DNA of 64,000 nt from Circinella umbellata (taxonomy: Eukaryota > Mucoromycota > Mucoromycetes > Mucorales > Lichtheimiaceae): positions 434,001-498,000 of the forward strand of contig JAIWNF010000022.1 of NCBI GenBank assembly GCA_025093555.1, written 5' to 3'. A program made the position numbers and the translations under genes. Positions within the stretch are counted from its first letter, which is position 1. Every line of letters starts with the position of its first letter. Below the pieces are notes generated by a model. The model saw only the letters and a program-made list of their open reading frames with translations. It was not told the origin of the DNA and searched no databases. Of this stretch, positions 36,849 through 48,293 are shown piece by piece.

Positions 36849-37873
36849 ATGAGCGACTCGTTTAATTATAATGACACATTCAATTCAAGCGAAGATCGTA
36901 TGGAAGACCTATTTCCTTCATTGAATCAAGAAGATGGTGCTACTTTTAATGGAATTGCGATAGGCAACGATATAATTAATACTACTGAACACCAAGAAAT
37001 CGATTCTCCTCAAGACGATACAACTTTCAATAACCAAGATACTTCTTCTAATGATTTACTTTGGCGTGATGTAGATAACCTTTCTATTCCAGATTTTCGA
37101 CATGAACAAAAAAGAGATATAAAAGAAACAGCACCAGGCTCTTCTTGTTCGTCAACAACGCAAAATGATAACAGCAATACAACAACAGAGTTAATGATGT
37201 CGAATGCTAGTGAAACAATTTCTACTACTTCTAATAATAACAATCATCAGAATAATAATGTAATAACAACAACCCCTCAAAATGATTCTTCTTCGGCATC
37301 GTCTTCCTTATTAACACAACAGCAGCAAGACACGGCCTCGGGAGTATTTAATATATCTTGGGGAGGGAGTGACGATAAACCACCTGCCGAGCTACATCTT
37401 GAACACTCACAAGAATCAGAACTAGTATCTCGACGACCCCTTCCAAAACCTCGAGGTGTAAAACGGTTACCCGAACCCGAGCCTGCGGAAGATGGAACCG
37501 TAGACGAAGATACTCTTCGGCGACGACGGGTAAATATAGTAATGTAAAAGTAGAGGCAATAGAAAGATAATTAATGATAACTTCTAACTCGCCAAGAAAT
37601 ATTTCTTTGTTATTATAATAGAACACATATGCTGCTCGAAGGTCACGAATGAAAAAGTTCCTCAAGATTGAAAACTTAGAAAATCGAGTGAATCAATTAC
37701 AAACTGAGAATGCAAAGTTAGTTTTAAACAATGCTTTGTTAGAATCTGAAAAAAGAGGATGGGTTGCCAAGGAAGCCGAATATAAGAAACGAATTAAGCT
37801 TCTCGAAGGTTCAAGCGGACAATCATCTGTAAGTAGTACACCGCCGACCGATATCCAGGAACAAATGGAGTAA
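36849..37873 (+). CDS. bZIP transcription factor, Gcn4/Cpc1-like
   Basis: Two exons (36849-37529, 37622-37873) encode 310 residues. The first 220 residues are polar, rich in Asn, Thr, Ser, Asp and Gln, as in acidic activation regions (DRMEDLFPSLNQEDG, NDLLWRDVDNLSIPDF). The intron cuts right at the start of the DNA-contact helix. After splicing, the basic region reads RRRRNTYAARRSRMKK, with the N-x2-AA-x2-SR signature at residues 228-236. A leucine zipper follows (LENRVNQL, KLVLNNALL). This basic region is close to that of Gcn4 and Cpc1, regulators of amino-acid biosynthesis. A matching role is an inference. The protein is close in size to Gcn4 (281). It converges with END3 only 295 bp away. 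Confidence 0.9.
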
Positions 37874-38168
37874 TAAAGGAACGTAGTACCACCGGTCATC
37901 CACCCGTCCACCCGTCCACCCCACACATATACAAACGGACAGGCTCTCTTTCTCTCTCTATTATTACATATCCTCTACTTATTCACACTGTTACAGCATT
38001 TACACACAATGATTTTCTTTTCTTGCATACTACTAACCTATTAATCCACTTATTATCCAATGTACATAATTCCATCCCCTTTCTTATATCATCTTGTTTT
38101 ATATATAAATATGTTTTTATTATTATTTTTATTATCATTTTTTTTAAAAGAGATCAAACAAAACAAAT

Positions 38169-39905
38169 TTATGCTTCATTCATTAAACGCAAAGTCTTCT
38201 GAACTTCGGAGCGTCGTTCATCCAACAAATTTTCAAGTTCACGCTTTTTGCTTCGCACATCATCCACAATCCGGTTCAATCGACGTACTGCATCACGAGC
38301 AGCTTCAATATCTCGTTCTTGTTTACGAACTTTGTCTTCGACATCTGCTTGATCCGTTAATTGCTTAAGTTTGTAATCATAGAGTGCTTGGAATTGATCA
38401 CGTAAAGGTCGCGATGCAAATGATTCATATGATTCATCCCCTTTAGCAGTTTCCACATTACGCTCAGCATCTCTCACACGTTCTTTCAATTCTGCTAACT
38501 CACGTTTAAGCATATCCTCCTCATCATATTTATTGCCTCTAACAGATGATCCTAAAGTTTTTGTAATATAATTTATTATTATTTTTTCCCTGAGATTTCC
38601 AATAATAGTGTTCTAACAATTTACCTTTAGAAGTCAATGAAGTACTAGCAGCACCCAAACGATTAACATAACTATCAGCCAATTGAGCACTCTTGGACAT
38701 GGGTACATTATTGCCCTTTCGTGCACCACTACCTGCACCAGGACGTTCACCTAAATCAGCTGAATATTCACCAGCAAAAGCATCATGTAAATCTGGTGGT
38801 AATTCCTTGGGTATTTGTGCTCCTTTTGTTCGTTGATTTAGTATATGAAAGAAAGTAAGACATTGGTCTTGTGTAATGCCTTGCATGTGGTTCACATTTA
38901 CCAAGGTCCTATTTTTTTTTTATTTAATAAGTTTTTCATCCATCTATCTTTGTTTCCATTTTATCCATTCGTTATCTACTCTTCTTACCATGCGCTTGAT
39001 AAATCTGTACGTGTAAGACCTAATGTTGCATAAAAGTCCTCCATCTGGCTGACTAGAACATTAATAATAATATGTCAACATGTCAGCCTTTATTAGACAC
39101 TGTTATATATATATTCATTGTTTCCCGCTCTATCCTTTTCAACTTACATTTAACCTTTCCAGAATCATTAGCATATTTTGCATAGATATTTTGGTAAGTT
39201 GTCATATCTTGTGATGTCATATCCCAGCTAAATTCAACAGGAGGTGATGATGCTTGTGTATATCCGGTATATTGAGGTACTTGTGGTTGTTGTTGATAGT
39301 AACCTGTTGGTTGTGGAGCAATTGTTGAAGCAGCTGGAGAAGGTGAATGATAACCGGTTTGTTGAGGATAGACACCTGTAGGCTGAGGTTGTAAACCACC
39401 CTGAGCAACTAAATGACCCTTGTTGGCAGGTATTAAGTTGGGGGGTAAAGTCATTGGTGGTTCAACACCATTAATACAGTCAAATGTAAGATGCATGGCA
39501 ACACAGAATTCTTCGAAATCGAGACTACCATCTTTGTCAATATCCGCAAGATCCCTATACAATATAATAGATAATGCTATTAAGCAATCGACTCGAATTT
39601 CATTTTTTTTTAATTCCATTATAGATCTATGGGGAGTTTTTTCTTTACCAAATTCTCTCAAGTCTATGTGGAGGAAGATTAGAACTTAACAGAACATCCC
39701 GAGCAGTAGCACCTAACATTTATATTTACACACCATCATGTTTTTGTTAAATATTAAGAAATATAATAATGAAAGAATTCATTATTCCAAGACGAAAATA
39801 ATAAAAAGTCGTTTTTTTATTACCTGCCATATAACCATTTACTTGACCACGAGCTTGGAAAATCTCGGCATATTTTGACCGTTCAGCTTGCGTAATTCCA
39901 GACAT
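38169..39905 (-). CDS. END3: Actin cytoskeleton-regulatory complex protein END3
   Basis: An EH-domain adaptor of the Pan1-Sla1-End3 complex, which couples clathrin endocytosis to actin assembly at cortical patches. Six exons on the minus strand (39905-39824, 39712-39649, 39554-39148, 39052-38989, 38908-38625, 38551-38169) encode 427 residues. The EH domain fills residues 1 to about 95 and includes an EF-hand loop [13 protein letters not shown] at 53-65, which has the ligand Asp and Glu residues. A linker of [18 protein letters not shown] repeats follows, then a second EH-like region ([21 protein letters not shown]). A C-terminal charged coiled coil starts at about residue 310 ([17 protein letters not shown] onward). 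This order matches fungal End3. Confidence 0.92.
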
Positions 39906-42089
39906 TGGGTCGTTTTATAAATGATGGAGTATATTATGTATATATAAAAAAAAGATGAGTTTATTGGTGCAAAAGTGAAGAAAAAGACAAGCAGAAAGAA
40001 CGAACAATAGTTTAAATTGGGTAATATCAAGAACGTGGAGTCTTATTCACCGACGAGATTTTATTGTTACACGAGCAATTTTATGTTATATTTTATATTT
40101 TGCAGATAGTAGAATGATATTACATTGTGACAACGGAAGAATAATGGTAGTAAGCACCTTATTATTCAAATGTATCACTATACTAATAGATAAAAGCTAT
40201 AGATACACTCTAGAATAATACAGAACAAATCAACTGAAAATAATATGTACACTCAGATTCTCTTTATATAAAGTACGTATCTTCTTCGAGAATTGTTATC
40301 TTATTACGGTAGTATCATTTTATGTGTACAATCAAAAAGCTGTAAATTAAAACTAATACGTACAATATTCTGATATTCGTCAAATATCTAATAAGCAAAT
40401 GCTGTTGATGTGATTTTCTATTGTTATATATAGATAGTAAATTCATGTACGTAAACGAAACTATAGGCAATTTATGGTACCCTACACTTGTCCAGAAATT
40501 AATAACATTGGTAGCATACTTATAAAAAAATTAGATTAGCAATTCCAAGAAACATTAACCCACGCTACAAAATTTCTTCTTTTTCTTCCTCAAGTCTTAA
40601 TGGATAAATTACGGGTCCTCGTGCTCGTTGTCTGCAATTTTATTATAGCTCTGTAGGAAAGAATAGCACCTTTCCTATGTACTTTCAAACTTTACAGTGT
40701 ACGTATAGCAATAAATACATTCTGACAGCGAAGAATAAACAACTAGTGACAATGTCTTGTTATCAAATAAATTAGTTAATTTAAACTGTTCATCATATTT
40801 ATCTGAAGTTATTTTTTGTAAGGTGGATAAACATCTGCTATCAATATTATTACAGCATGCGTATAAACAATAAATCATAGGACACTCAATTGAACCACTT
40901 ATATCTGAAGAGACTTGAATGTGTATGTTGTCTTTTTGTCCAGCAATTATAAAACGCTGACCGTGAAGTGGATTCTTTGATATTGTCAATGAGGATAGAA
41001 CTTTGTCGTGTTAGTAAATATTGCTACGTAGCGTGGAATAGTTATATAAGGCTTATAACCTTATCAGCAAAGTATTGCGTCTAAATTGTTTACTATCGTA
41101 TTGAATGCATTGTAGCCATGATTAGCCGTTGGCCATATTTTTCAAAGAAGATACTGATATGGTGATTAAAAGCTCTAGTTATAAATCTTTCTGGTACGTA
41201 TACATTGATAGTACGTAAATTATTGCCGTGGGGAGAGGGGATGCTACTAGTCCCAATCTTGTGTCTTTTCATCTTTAAAATCTTCCTTTTTTGTAGACAG
41301 TAAGAAAGAAAAGTATGATTCAGAAAGAATTTTATGTTATAAATTATTGAAATACTAACCCTACTATATCATAAAACCTTGTACATTTCGTCAATAAGAT
41401 GACGTTGTCAATAATAATAATGAGCTCTCTATGTTGGAATATCTTTATGTACATTCAACATAAATGAAAGTAAATATATTTTCAATTAAAGCAGTGGGAC
41501 CTATCTGGATGTGTATCATAGTTATGCTTGATTCATAGCCTTTTGTTTTGTTGTCACTTCACCAAAATAAATAGAGGAACCGATGGATCGACGGTATGAG
41601 AATTAATGTTTTTTATCACGATGAAAAACTGATAACCAGACATGCCATTACTTTCTTGTGATTATTTGAGCACTAATACTGCAGAGCAATATTTTTGCGG
41701 CAAAAATTTATATATATCCAATACTTTCTACGTACGCATTCCTCTTTATAAGGTCGCACTTATTTGTGCTATATCAATAAAACACTTAGTTACGTATTGA
41801 TGGTATTCAACTCCTCTTGGCGTTCTTATATGTTATTACCTATTATTGATTTACAAGTTTATTAACACATTTATCGGATTACGTTTAAGAATGATCAGAT
41901 GGCTTTTTATGAGAAATAAGAAGTTAAACAGTTAAATATTATTCTTCAGGTGTTACTTTTTATTAAGATTATGTACTCATGCGACTTTTTAAAATTTAAA
42001 AAGAGATAAACCATTCGGCTCATCAAAACTCCAGAGCCCGCTTTTTTTTCCACAGTTTTTTTTTTTACTTGCTTCTCTTCTAAAAAATC
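39906..42089. other. 2.2-kb AT-rich gap between divergent END3 and RBM42-like genes
   Basis: Mostly non-coding, with many TACGTA palindromes (near 40450, 41020, 41200, 41730 and 41790). It contains one 104-codon open frame at 40675-40989 (listed separately). A pyrimidine-rich leader precedes the RBM42-like start. Confidence 0.5.
40675..40989 (-). CDS. Possible orphan Cys-containing protein, 104 residues
   Basis: A single frame opens with ATG at 40989 and closes with TAG. Residue composition is balanced rather than the Ile/Phe/Lys-rich pattern of chance frames nearby. There are seven Cys, including CPMIYCLYACC, and polar runs such as KITSDKYDEQFKLTNLF. I do not recognise a family and see no exons that would extend it. 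It lies within the END3/RBM42 gap. It may be a small orphan gene, a piece of a decayed gene, or chance. Confidence 0.3.
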   Translation of the reverse strand: MTISKNPLHGQRFIIAGQKDNIHIQVSSDISGSIECPMIYCLYACCNNIDSRCLSTLQKITSDKYDEQFKLTNLFDNKTLSLVVYSSLSECIYCYTYTVKFEST

Positions 42090-43332
42090 ATGAGCACGCC
42101 CACTACAGATGATACTAAAAAAGAAGAAATCAAAGATGATAATTCGACAGCGGTAACGGCAGAAAAAAGCAAAACGGATACGAATGATGCATCTGGAGGT
42201 GATTCTACTTTTGCTGCTACTTCTTCTGCTGCTCCTGATGCAACTACTTATGATTCTTCTGCTTATTATGATCCAAATCAGTATTATTACGGATATGATT
42301 ACAATGGCACCACTGCTGCAACGGGTGCAAGTGGTGGCAATAATACTGCCGAAGGTTATATCTACGATCCTACATCACAACAATATTATTACGATCCTAA
42401 TTATTATTCCCAATATTATGCGTCTACATCGGCAACGAACCAAAATTATAATGGACAAACACAACAACAGCAGCCAAAACAACAAGGATCTAAAGCCAAA
42501 TTCCCAACAGCAAGATATAGTAGTAGTTACTATTATCATCAACAGCAGCAACAACAACAACCACAAACTACTGACTCCTATAATAGTTATAGCAGCGCGA
42601 CTGCTGGTGCAGCAGGTGGTTACAATAACAATGGCTATTACGATTATAATGATCCAACGGGTGCTGCTGGTGTTGCAGGAGCAACACCAGCAGTGGCAAC
42701 AGCAACGACAGCGATTGGTGTTAGTGGTGGGCTTGATATAATGGGTGGTAATGCTGATCCAAATAAACCCGTAATTCAAATGTCAACATCTGGATATACT
42801 GGACCCAAGAGTGAAACAGATACAGCAGAAGATCAGCAAAAAAAGAAAAAGAAAAAACCGGTTGTAAGAGCGGCAGCTGGTGAAACTTGGGAAGATCCAA
42901 CACTTCAAGAATGGGATGACAATGATTTTAGATTGTTTGCAGGTGATCTGGGTAATGAAGTAACGGATGAAATATTGTTCAAGGCATTTTCAAAGTATCC
43001 AAGTTTACAACGAACGCGTGTGGTACGTGATAAGCGTAGTGCCAAATCAAAAGGGTATGGTTTTATCAGTTTCAAGGATCCTAATGATTTCGTCAAGGCG
43101 TGGAGAGAAATGAATGGTAAGAAAAGATGATATATATAATGGTGTTCTGTTGTGTAGATTTCTAGTTTTTTTTTTTCTAATATTGGTTTCTTTATTTCAT
43201 CATTTTTTTATAGGTAAATACGTAGGTAATAGACCCATCAAGTTAAGAAAGAGTGCTTGGAAGGATCGTAATCTCGATGTTAAAACCAAAAAGGAACGGG
43301 AACGTTTTGGTCCATATCCAAAAGTGAAATAA
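42090..43332 (+). CDS. RBM42: RBM42-like RNA-binding protein
   Basis: Two exons (42090-43116, 43214-43332) encode 381 residues. Residues about 50-210 are a low-complexity region rich in Tyr, Gln, Asn, Gly and Ala, with YDPNQYYYGYDYNG and YYDPNYYSQYY repeats and a Gln run. A Lys-rich patch (QQKKKKKKP) follows. An RRM begins near residue 278: RLFAGDLGNEV (RNP2-like) and then SKGYGFISFKD (RNP1, near 320). The C-terminal tail (GNRPIKLRKSAWKDRN) matches RBM42-type RRMs, where the RRM sits at the C-terminus. Such proteins act in pre-mRNA splicing and mRNA handling. The intron interrupts the RRM's last helix, and the join restores EMNGKYVGNRPIKL. The low-complexity region makes it a candidate for condensate formation. 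Confidence 0.9.
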
Positions 43333-43931
43333 AGCTTTATTTTGGTGGTTTTAGTTATTCACAAACAAACAGACAGAGCGACAGACAAGCCAGATATCAC
43401 ATCCACGTAATGTATATATTTATCTACTACTAATATTTTTTTTCTCTGACTTTCAGTTTATCAAAATATATAAAAAAAAAGGGTTGTTTGTTTAGAAATA
43501 AAATAAAGTTTGTGAATAACCATTGTCAACTGTATAGTTTTGTATTTGGTGTTTGATATCAAGCTTAAGAAGGCTCAAATGAGGGAGGAAAAGAAAGAAA
43601 GAAAAAGTTTTGTTTCCATAGTTATCATATTATGGTTGTTATAACAACGAGTGTTGAATGTATTTATTTGTTAATAAAAGGATATCATGGTAATAATTTA
43701 TAAGATTTTTCAATCAAGCAAAACAAACAACCGGTCCACTCTTTTTTTCATAGAAAGAAAAAAGTTGTCAAAGCTTACCAGTTTATTTTTTGGGGTGTAA
43801 TAGAGCTCGAACCTGCCAAACTAATAATCACATATAATTCAAAGCCAGGACCACGTTTAAACCAAAAAGGAAAAGCCTGCTATTGAAACTTTACACCTTC
43901 TTTCCTTTATATCAAATAAACTATATTTACG
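43333..43931. other. Intergenic region between RBM42-like and NECAP genes
   Basis: AT-rich spacer holding the RBM42-like 3' end and the NECAP promoter. A B-box-like stretch near 43800-43815 was examined and not accepted as a tRNA. No gene is seen. Confidence 0.5.
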
Positions 43932-45189
43932 ATGGACACTGAATACGAGAGTGTGCTCTTAATTATACGCGAATGCTTTGGTACTTTATATTTTTTGTTA
44001 TATCTATAAAAATAGATGGAAAAATAAGAACTCGTTAATAATGCTCAAACTTTATACATTCTTTCCCCCTTTATTCTTTCTTACCAGTTTATAAAATCCC
44101 CCCTCGATCAGCAGCTAAAGGTTATAGGTATATAAATTTATATTATATAATATTTATAAAGACATCATCTCGATCCGACGTTATCAGAATCGATACTTAA
44201 TATTACTACTTTATACAGGGCAGCAGAATGGGGTGACCTTGGTTCTTCATTTCTTTGGAAGGGTAGATTACGCATTTTAGGAAAAGGAGAAGAATGTTCT
44301 ATTCGGTTAGAAGATAATGATACTGGTAAAGAACCTAATACTATGTTAAATATATACAAAGGAAACTCTAAAAATTGACGCTGTTATTTACCAATATATG
44401 TTATTGTTTTTTGATTTTGAATATGTTTATTTGTGTGTATGTGCCCATTAGGTGAACTATTTGCATTATGTCCATATAACCCAGCTACTAATTCTGTTGA
44501 AGCAGTATTGGATTCAAGTCGATACTTTGTACTCAAGATTGAGCATGAAGGTAATTTATCTAAAAGTATCACTAACATTTCCTACTGCTTTTATATTTCA
44601 AAAACAGAAGATCATTAACAGCTGTTATTCTTTTTATTAATTTATTATTACTACTATTATTAGGACGTCACGCGTTTATCGGCATGGGTTTCCAGGAACG
44701 TAGTGATGCTTTTGATTTCAATGTTGCCTTGCAAGATTTTACAAAGTATAAATCTTTTATATGTGTATATGGTGGGAACGCTGGATTTAGTAATGACATT
44801 CTATTAAAACATCATTCTATTATATCAATACTAGACAAATACACGCGGAAAAGAAAGCAGCAGAAAGAGCTGCTCATGCAGATACTTTACCAAAAAAGGA
44901 TTATAGTTTGAAGGAAGGTCAGACTATAAGTATTAACATTGGCAACGTTGGTGTAAGTTTATTATGTTTTTTTTTTTTTTTCAAAAGAAAGTTCCTTTAG
45001 GAGAACAATACAGCATCCTTGTGTGTGCTTATTCTATTGACATATTTATAGGCAAAACGTGGTAATAGACCCAATACATCATCTTCTTCTAATAATTCAG
45101 GAGGTATCGTACCTTTACTTCCACCACCACCTTCTGCTGCTCAAGTTAAACAACAGCAACAGCAGCGAAATAATAATAACCTGTTTTAA
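43932..45189 (+). CDS. NECAP: NECAP-like adaptin ear-binding coat-associated protein
   Basis: A clathrin-coat accessory protein with a PH-like NECAP fold that binds AP-2 and regulates endocytic vesicle formation. Seven small exons (43932-43980, 44088-44127, 44219-44325, 44452-44550, 44664-44745, 44835-44952, 45052-45189) join in phase to 210 residues. The protein reads through family motifs: YESVLL at the N-terminus, VYKIPPRSAAKGYRAAEW, WKGRLRILGKGEECSIRLED, LDSSRYFVLKIE, AFIGMGFQERSDAFDFNVAL and LKEGQTISINIGNV. The C-terminal tail is low-complexity with Pro (LLPPPPS) and Gln runs. No single exon is longer than 140 nt, so gene finders could miss it. With END3 it gives the window two endocytosis genes. 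Confidence 0.92.
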
Positions 45190-46018
45190 ACACACAGAAT
45201 TCGTTAACCCTTTTTGACACAACAAATATTATATTACATATACATCACCAATACAACACTCTTTTTTTGTGGCTATACAAAACTTCTCGGGCTCTTTTTT
45301 TTTTTGAAAAAAAAAAATCAATTTATTCTTATTACAATAATAAGTATAAAGATGATTCGAGCTTTTTTTTTAATTGGAAAATATGGAATAGCATATCATT
45401 TTTTTTTACTCCTTGCATTTTACCATCAAATATATTATTGCCTATCAAATCAATTAAAAAAAATTGAGTAAACGTGATCCTTTTTGTTGGATTGAACAAT
45501 AATAATAAAAACCAAGAACAAGTTAAAAAAATCAATATAAATTTTTACAACTAGTTTTAAAGAGATATAATGATAAAAATATAATGTATATGATATGATA
45601 TGATATAATATTATAATGTAAAAGGGTACGTAACTCTTTTCGAACTGAAAAATAAAAATAAATGGGCAGAGGGTTTTTAAAATAAAAGTTAGGATTGGAT
45701 TACTATATGAAGTATTATTGCTACTATTATTACGTGTTGTTACGTATTTACTAAGAGTGTAAATAAAAATTAAGTACAACAGAGTGTCATGTTGGGATTT
45801 GTTTGTTGTTTTGAAACTTAGATTGAAAGAGATAAAATAAAGAAGGCAGGGTGATCTGGATATGTATTCTGTTATTCTGTTATTCTATTATTCTGTTATT
45901 CTGTTATTCTGTTATTCTGTTATTCTGTTATTCTGTTATTCTGTTATCAAAAAAAAAATAGTTAATGTTAGTAAACAAATCAAGATATTTGCTATAGTGA
46001 CATTAATACATACCACAA
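45190..46018. other. Convergent intergenic region with 8-bp tandem repeat
   Basis: Spacer between the NECAP and CotH 3' ends. It is AT-rich with A and T homopolymers and the 8-bp minisatellite at 45867-45946. No gene is seen. Confidence 0.6.
45867..45946. repeat. Ten-copy 8-bp tandem repeat (TTCTGTTA)
   Basis: Ten exact-length units of TTCTGTTA occur in a row, with one G-to-A change in the third unit (45887). The array lies about 70 bp past the CotH stop codon, in the shared 3' region with NECAP. Confidence 0.95.
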
Positions 46019-48293
46019 TTAAAGTAAGTAGGATACAGTCAATGTTGCGAAAACTATCATGATACCGGATAAACCACTTGTGGTTATGGTAGTAGCAGAA
46101 GAACCAGGACCACCAGCAGGATCAACACCATTACTATTTTGTGGTGTTGAGCCACTTGTAGTAGAAGAAGCTGGTGGACCAACAGGTTCCTTTGTAATCT
46201 CAATATTAAACTCTTGTGCTACAGCCTGACTCTTTGCAACGACCCATTGCAAAAAACCCCATTCGGCGCCCCCAGTAGCATTTCCACCTGAAGCAGAAAC
46301 AGCACCCCATAAGTTGTCGGAAACTTGATTAAACGTCCAACCGAAATGAATACCAGGTGATTTTTGGGTAATACTTCGATCCCATTCTAAATCAGGTAAT
46401 AAGAATTCGTGATATTTCAAAATACGGTTGGTTAAAGTAACATTGTTAAAAAGAACAGCTACAGTATCCTTGAGATATGATTCGAATGTGGCACGGATAC
46501 CATCGTTTTGAAGCAATGTATTGATCATATAAGCGCCTGGATATCGTTGTGCATATTGGGTATAAGATACCTTGACAAATTCAGTACCCTCGGGTTCGCC
46601 CAAATTAACACCAAAGGTAGCATCATAATCTTGACCCAAATAATACCACTTGTTATTTTGTGTTGGATCACGATAGGCACCATCATTGGTTTGTGCAAAC
46701 CAATAGCCATCCCAATGACCAGTCAAGTATTCCATCACCATGAAGCGTAAGAATCCATCGATTTCGAACATGCTGCCTAGTTTGTCAATTTGACCTTGAT
46801 CTTTTGGATTTGTCTGATTAAGTGTTTCACATAAGGGCCCGATGGCATCTTGAGTTTCGGGACTGGCTGCATTAGGAATCCATGAACTATATCCTTCACC
46901 ATCAGGATGATATCCGAAATCAGCACCAGATGCACCATCATAAAGAGCACCCATTTGTTGTGGTGGTTTACCATTATAAAAGACAGAATTGATATAAGAG
47001 TATTGAGTAATATCATCGAGCATATTAAATGTACCAAAGAATTCACCATTGATAAAGAGTCGAATGATGTTAGCTTCATTGCCATAAACACCCATAGCTT
47101 GTAAAATATCGGAATAAGTCTTTTCACGCATTTGAGTAGGGTCTTCTTCCATATGTCGTAACTTGATATAAGTACGATTATAAATATATTGCCCTTCTGG
47201 AAGTGACCATTTCCAGCTTTGTTTGTCGTTATTATGTTTTTTGCCAGCACCATGAATACCAAAAGAACAATTCTAAGCAAAGAAATTATTGTTGGTAGGA
47301 CAAGTTTAATTTTGATTATTTTAGTAAGAATTGCCAGTGATTGTTTTTTTCAATTTGCATGAGATTTTTTTTTTGGATGGATCATATGACCATATATGTG
47401 TGTATATGTGTGTGTATTTTTATTTTCTGGGAAATTTACCTCATATGTAAGAACTTCATCGGGACCAACAAATGTAAATTTGGAGCTAAAAAGATTTTCT
47501 GGTACTGTTGCAACTAATGTGTCCTTTTCTTGAGGGTTCATGGTCATAAAAATACTTGGAATATAATTGGTATCGAACATGGGTGATTCCGAACCGCCAC
47601 GAGTCCATTGAGGCTATTGAAAAAGGTAGCTATCTTGTTAGTATAATATTCATATTGTTGTCACCGCTATAATGATGATTCTTATAACAATAATAAACTT
47701 ACATTATCTTTAATAGGCCATGGTAATTTTGGAATATCAGCATAAGTAATTGGACGATTGAAAAAATCATTACGTGTATTGGTGCGTCCTGCTTCTAATG
47801 TTCTATCAAAAGCTTCACTAGTACCACCAACAATGTACTACAAATATAATAACATTTTGTTTTGTGTTTACAATAATATTATTATTGTTTGAAAAGGGGG
47901 AAAAATCGCACGTACAAAATAAAATGTTTTATACAAAAAAGGGAGAAAAAAAGTTGAAGAGAAAAGAAAAAGAGTTTATTTGGTTAATATGAGTAAATCC
48001 AAAGAAAAAAAATTTGCTATAATTAGCCGAACAAAAAAGTAAAAAAGGAAAAAAAAATATTATTTTCTTACTTTATATTTAGCGTTATCATCTGCTTCGG
48101 CTTGTCCAACAAAATATGGAACATCTGGATCTTTAGCAGAAAGTGAAGTGGCTTGACCGTTCACAGAAACTTGAACATTATCAGTAGCATTAGGTGCAAT
48201 AAGTCGAAATTCGACGGTAGCAGCTTGAATGACAACAAGACTACTGATACTTATCAAAAATAATGGCGACTTAATTGATTGTAATTGAACCAT
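46019..48293 (-). CDS. cotH: CotH-family protein, secreted and GPI-anchored
   Basis: Four exons on the minus strand (48293-48072, 47837-47703, 47613-47440, 47272-46019) encode 594 residues. An N-terminal signal peptide (about residues 1-24, LFLISISSLVVIQA) precedes a beta-rich extracellular region. The CotH kinase-like domain follows from about residue 155, with TRGGSESPMF, NCSFGIHGAG, QSWKWSLP, LRHMEEDPTQMREK, RLFINGEFFGTFNMLDDI, and YYLGQDYDATFG holding a likely metal-binding Asp. The peptide QTNDGAYRDPT near residues 370-380 is the segment known from Mucorales CotH host-binding proteins. The C-terminus is Ser/Thr/Gly-rich and ends in a hydrophobic tail, as expected for a GPI anchor. Members act as surface proteins, some as invasins in mucormycosis. 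Whether this copy does so is not shown by sequence. Confidence 0.93.

Noticed and set aside
42184..42779. Long Ile/Leu-rich and Cys/Ile-rich frames overlapping the RBM42-like gene
   Set aside because: They are alternative-frame readings of Tyr/Gln/Asn codon repeats and do not resemble proteins.
43785..43870. B-box-like AGCTCGAACC in the NECAP upstream region
   Set aside because: Stems around the putative T-loop do not pair and there is no fitting A-box at the right distance.
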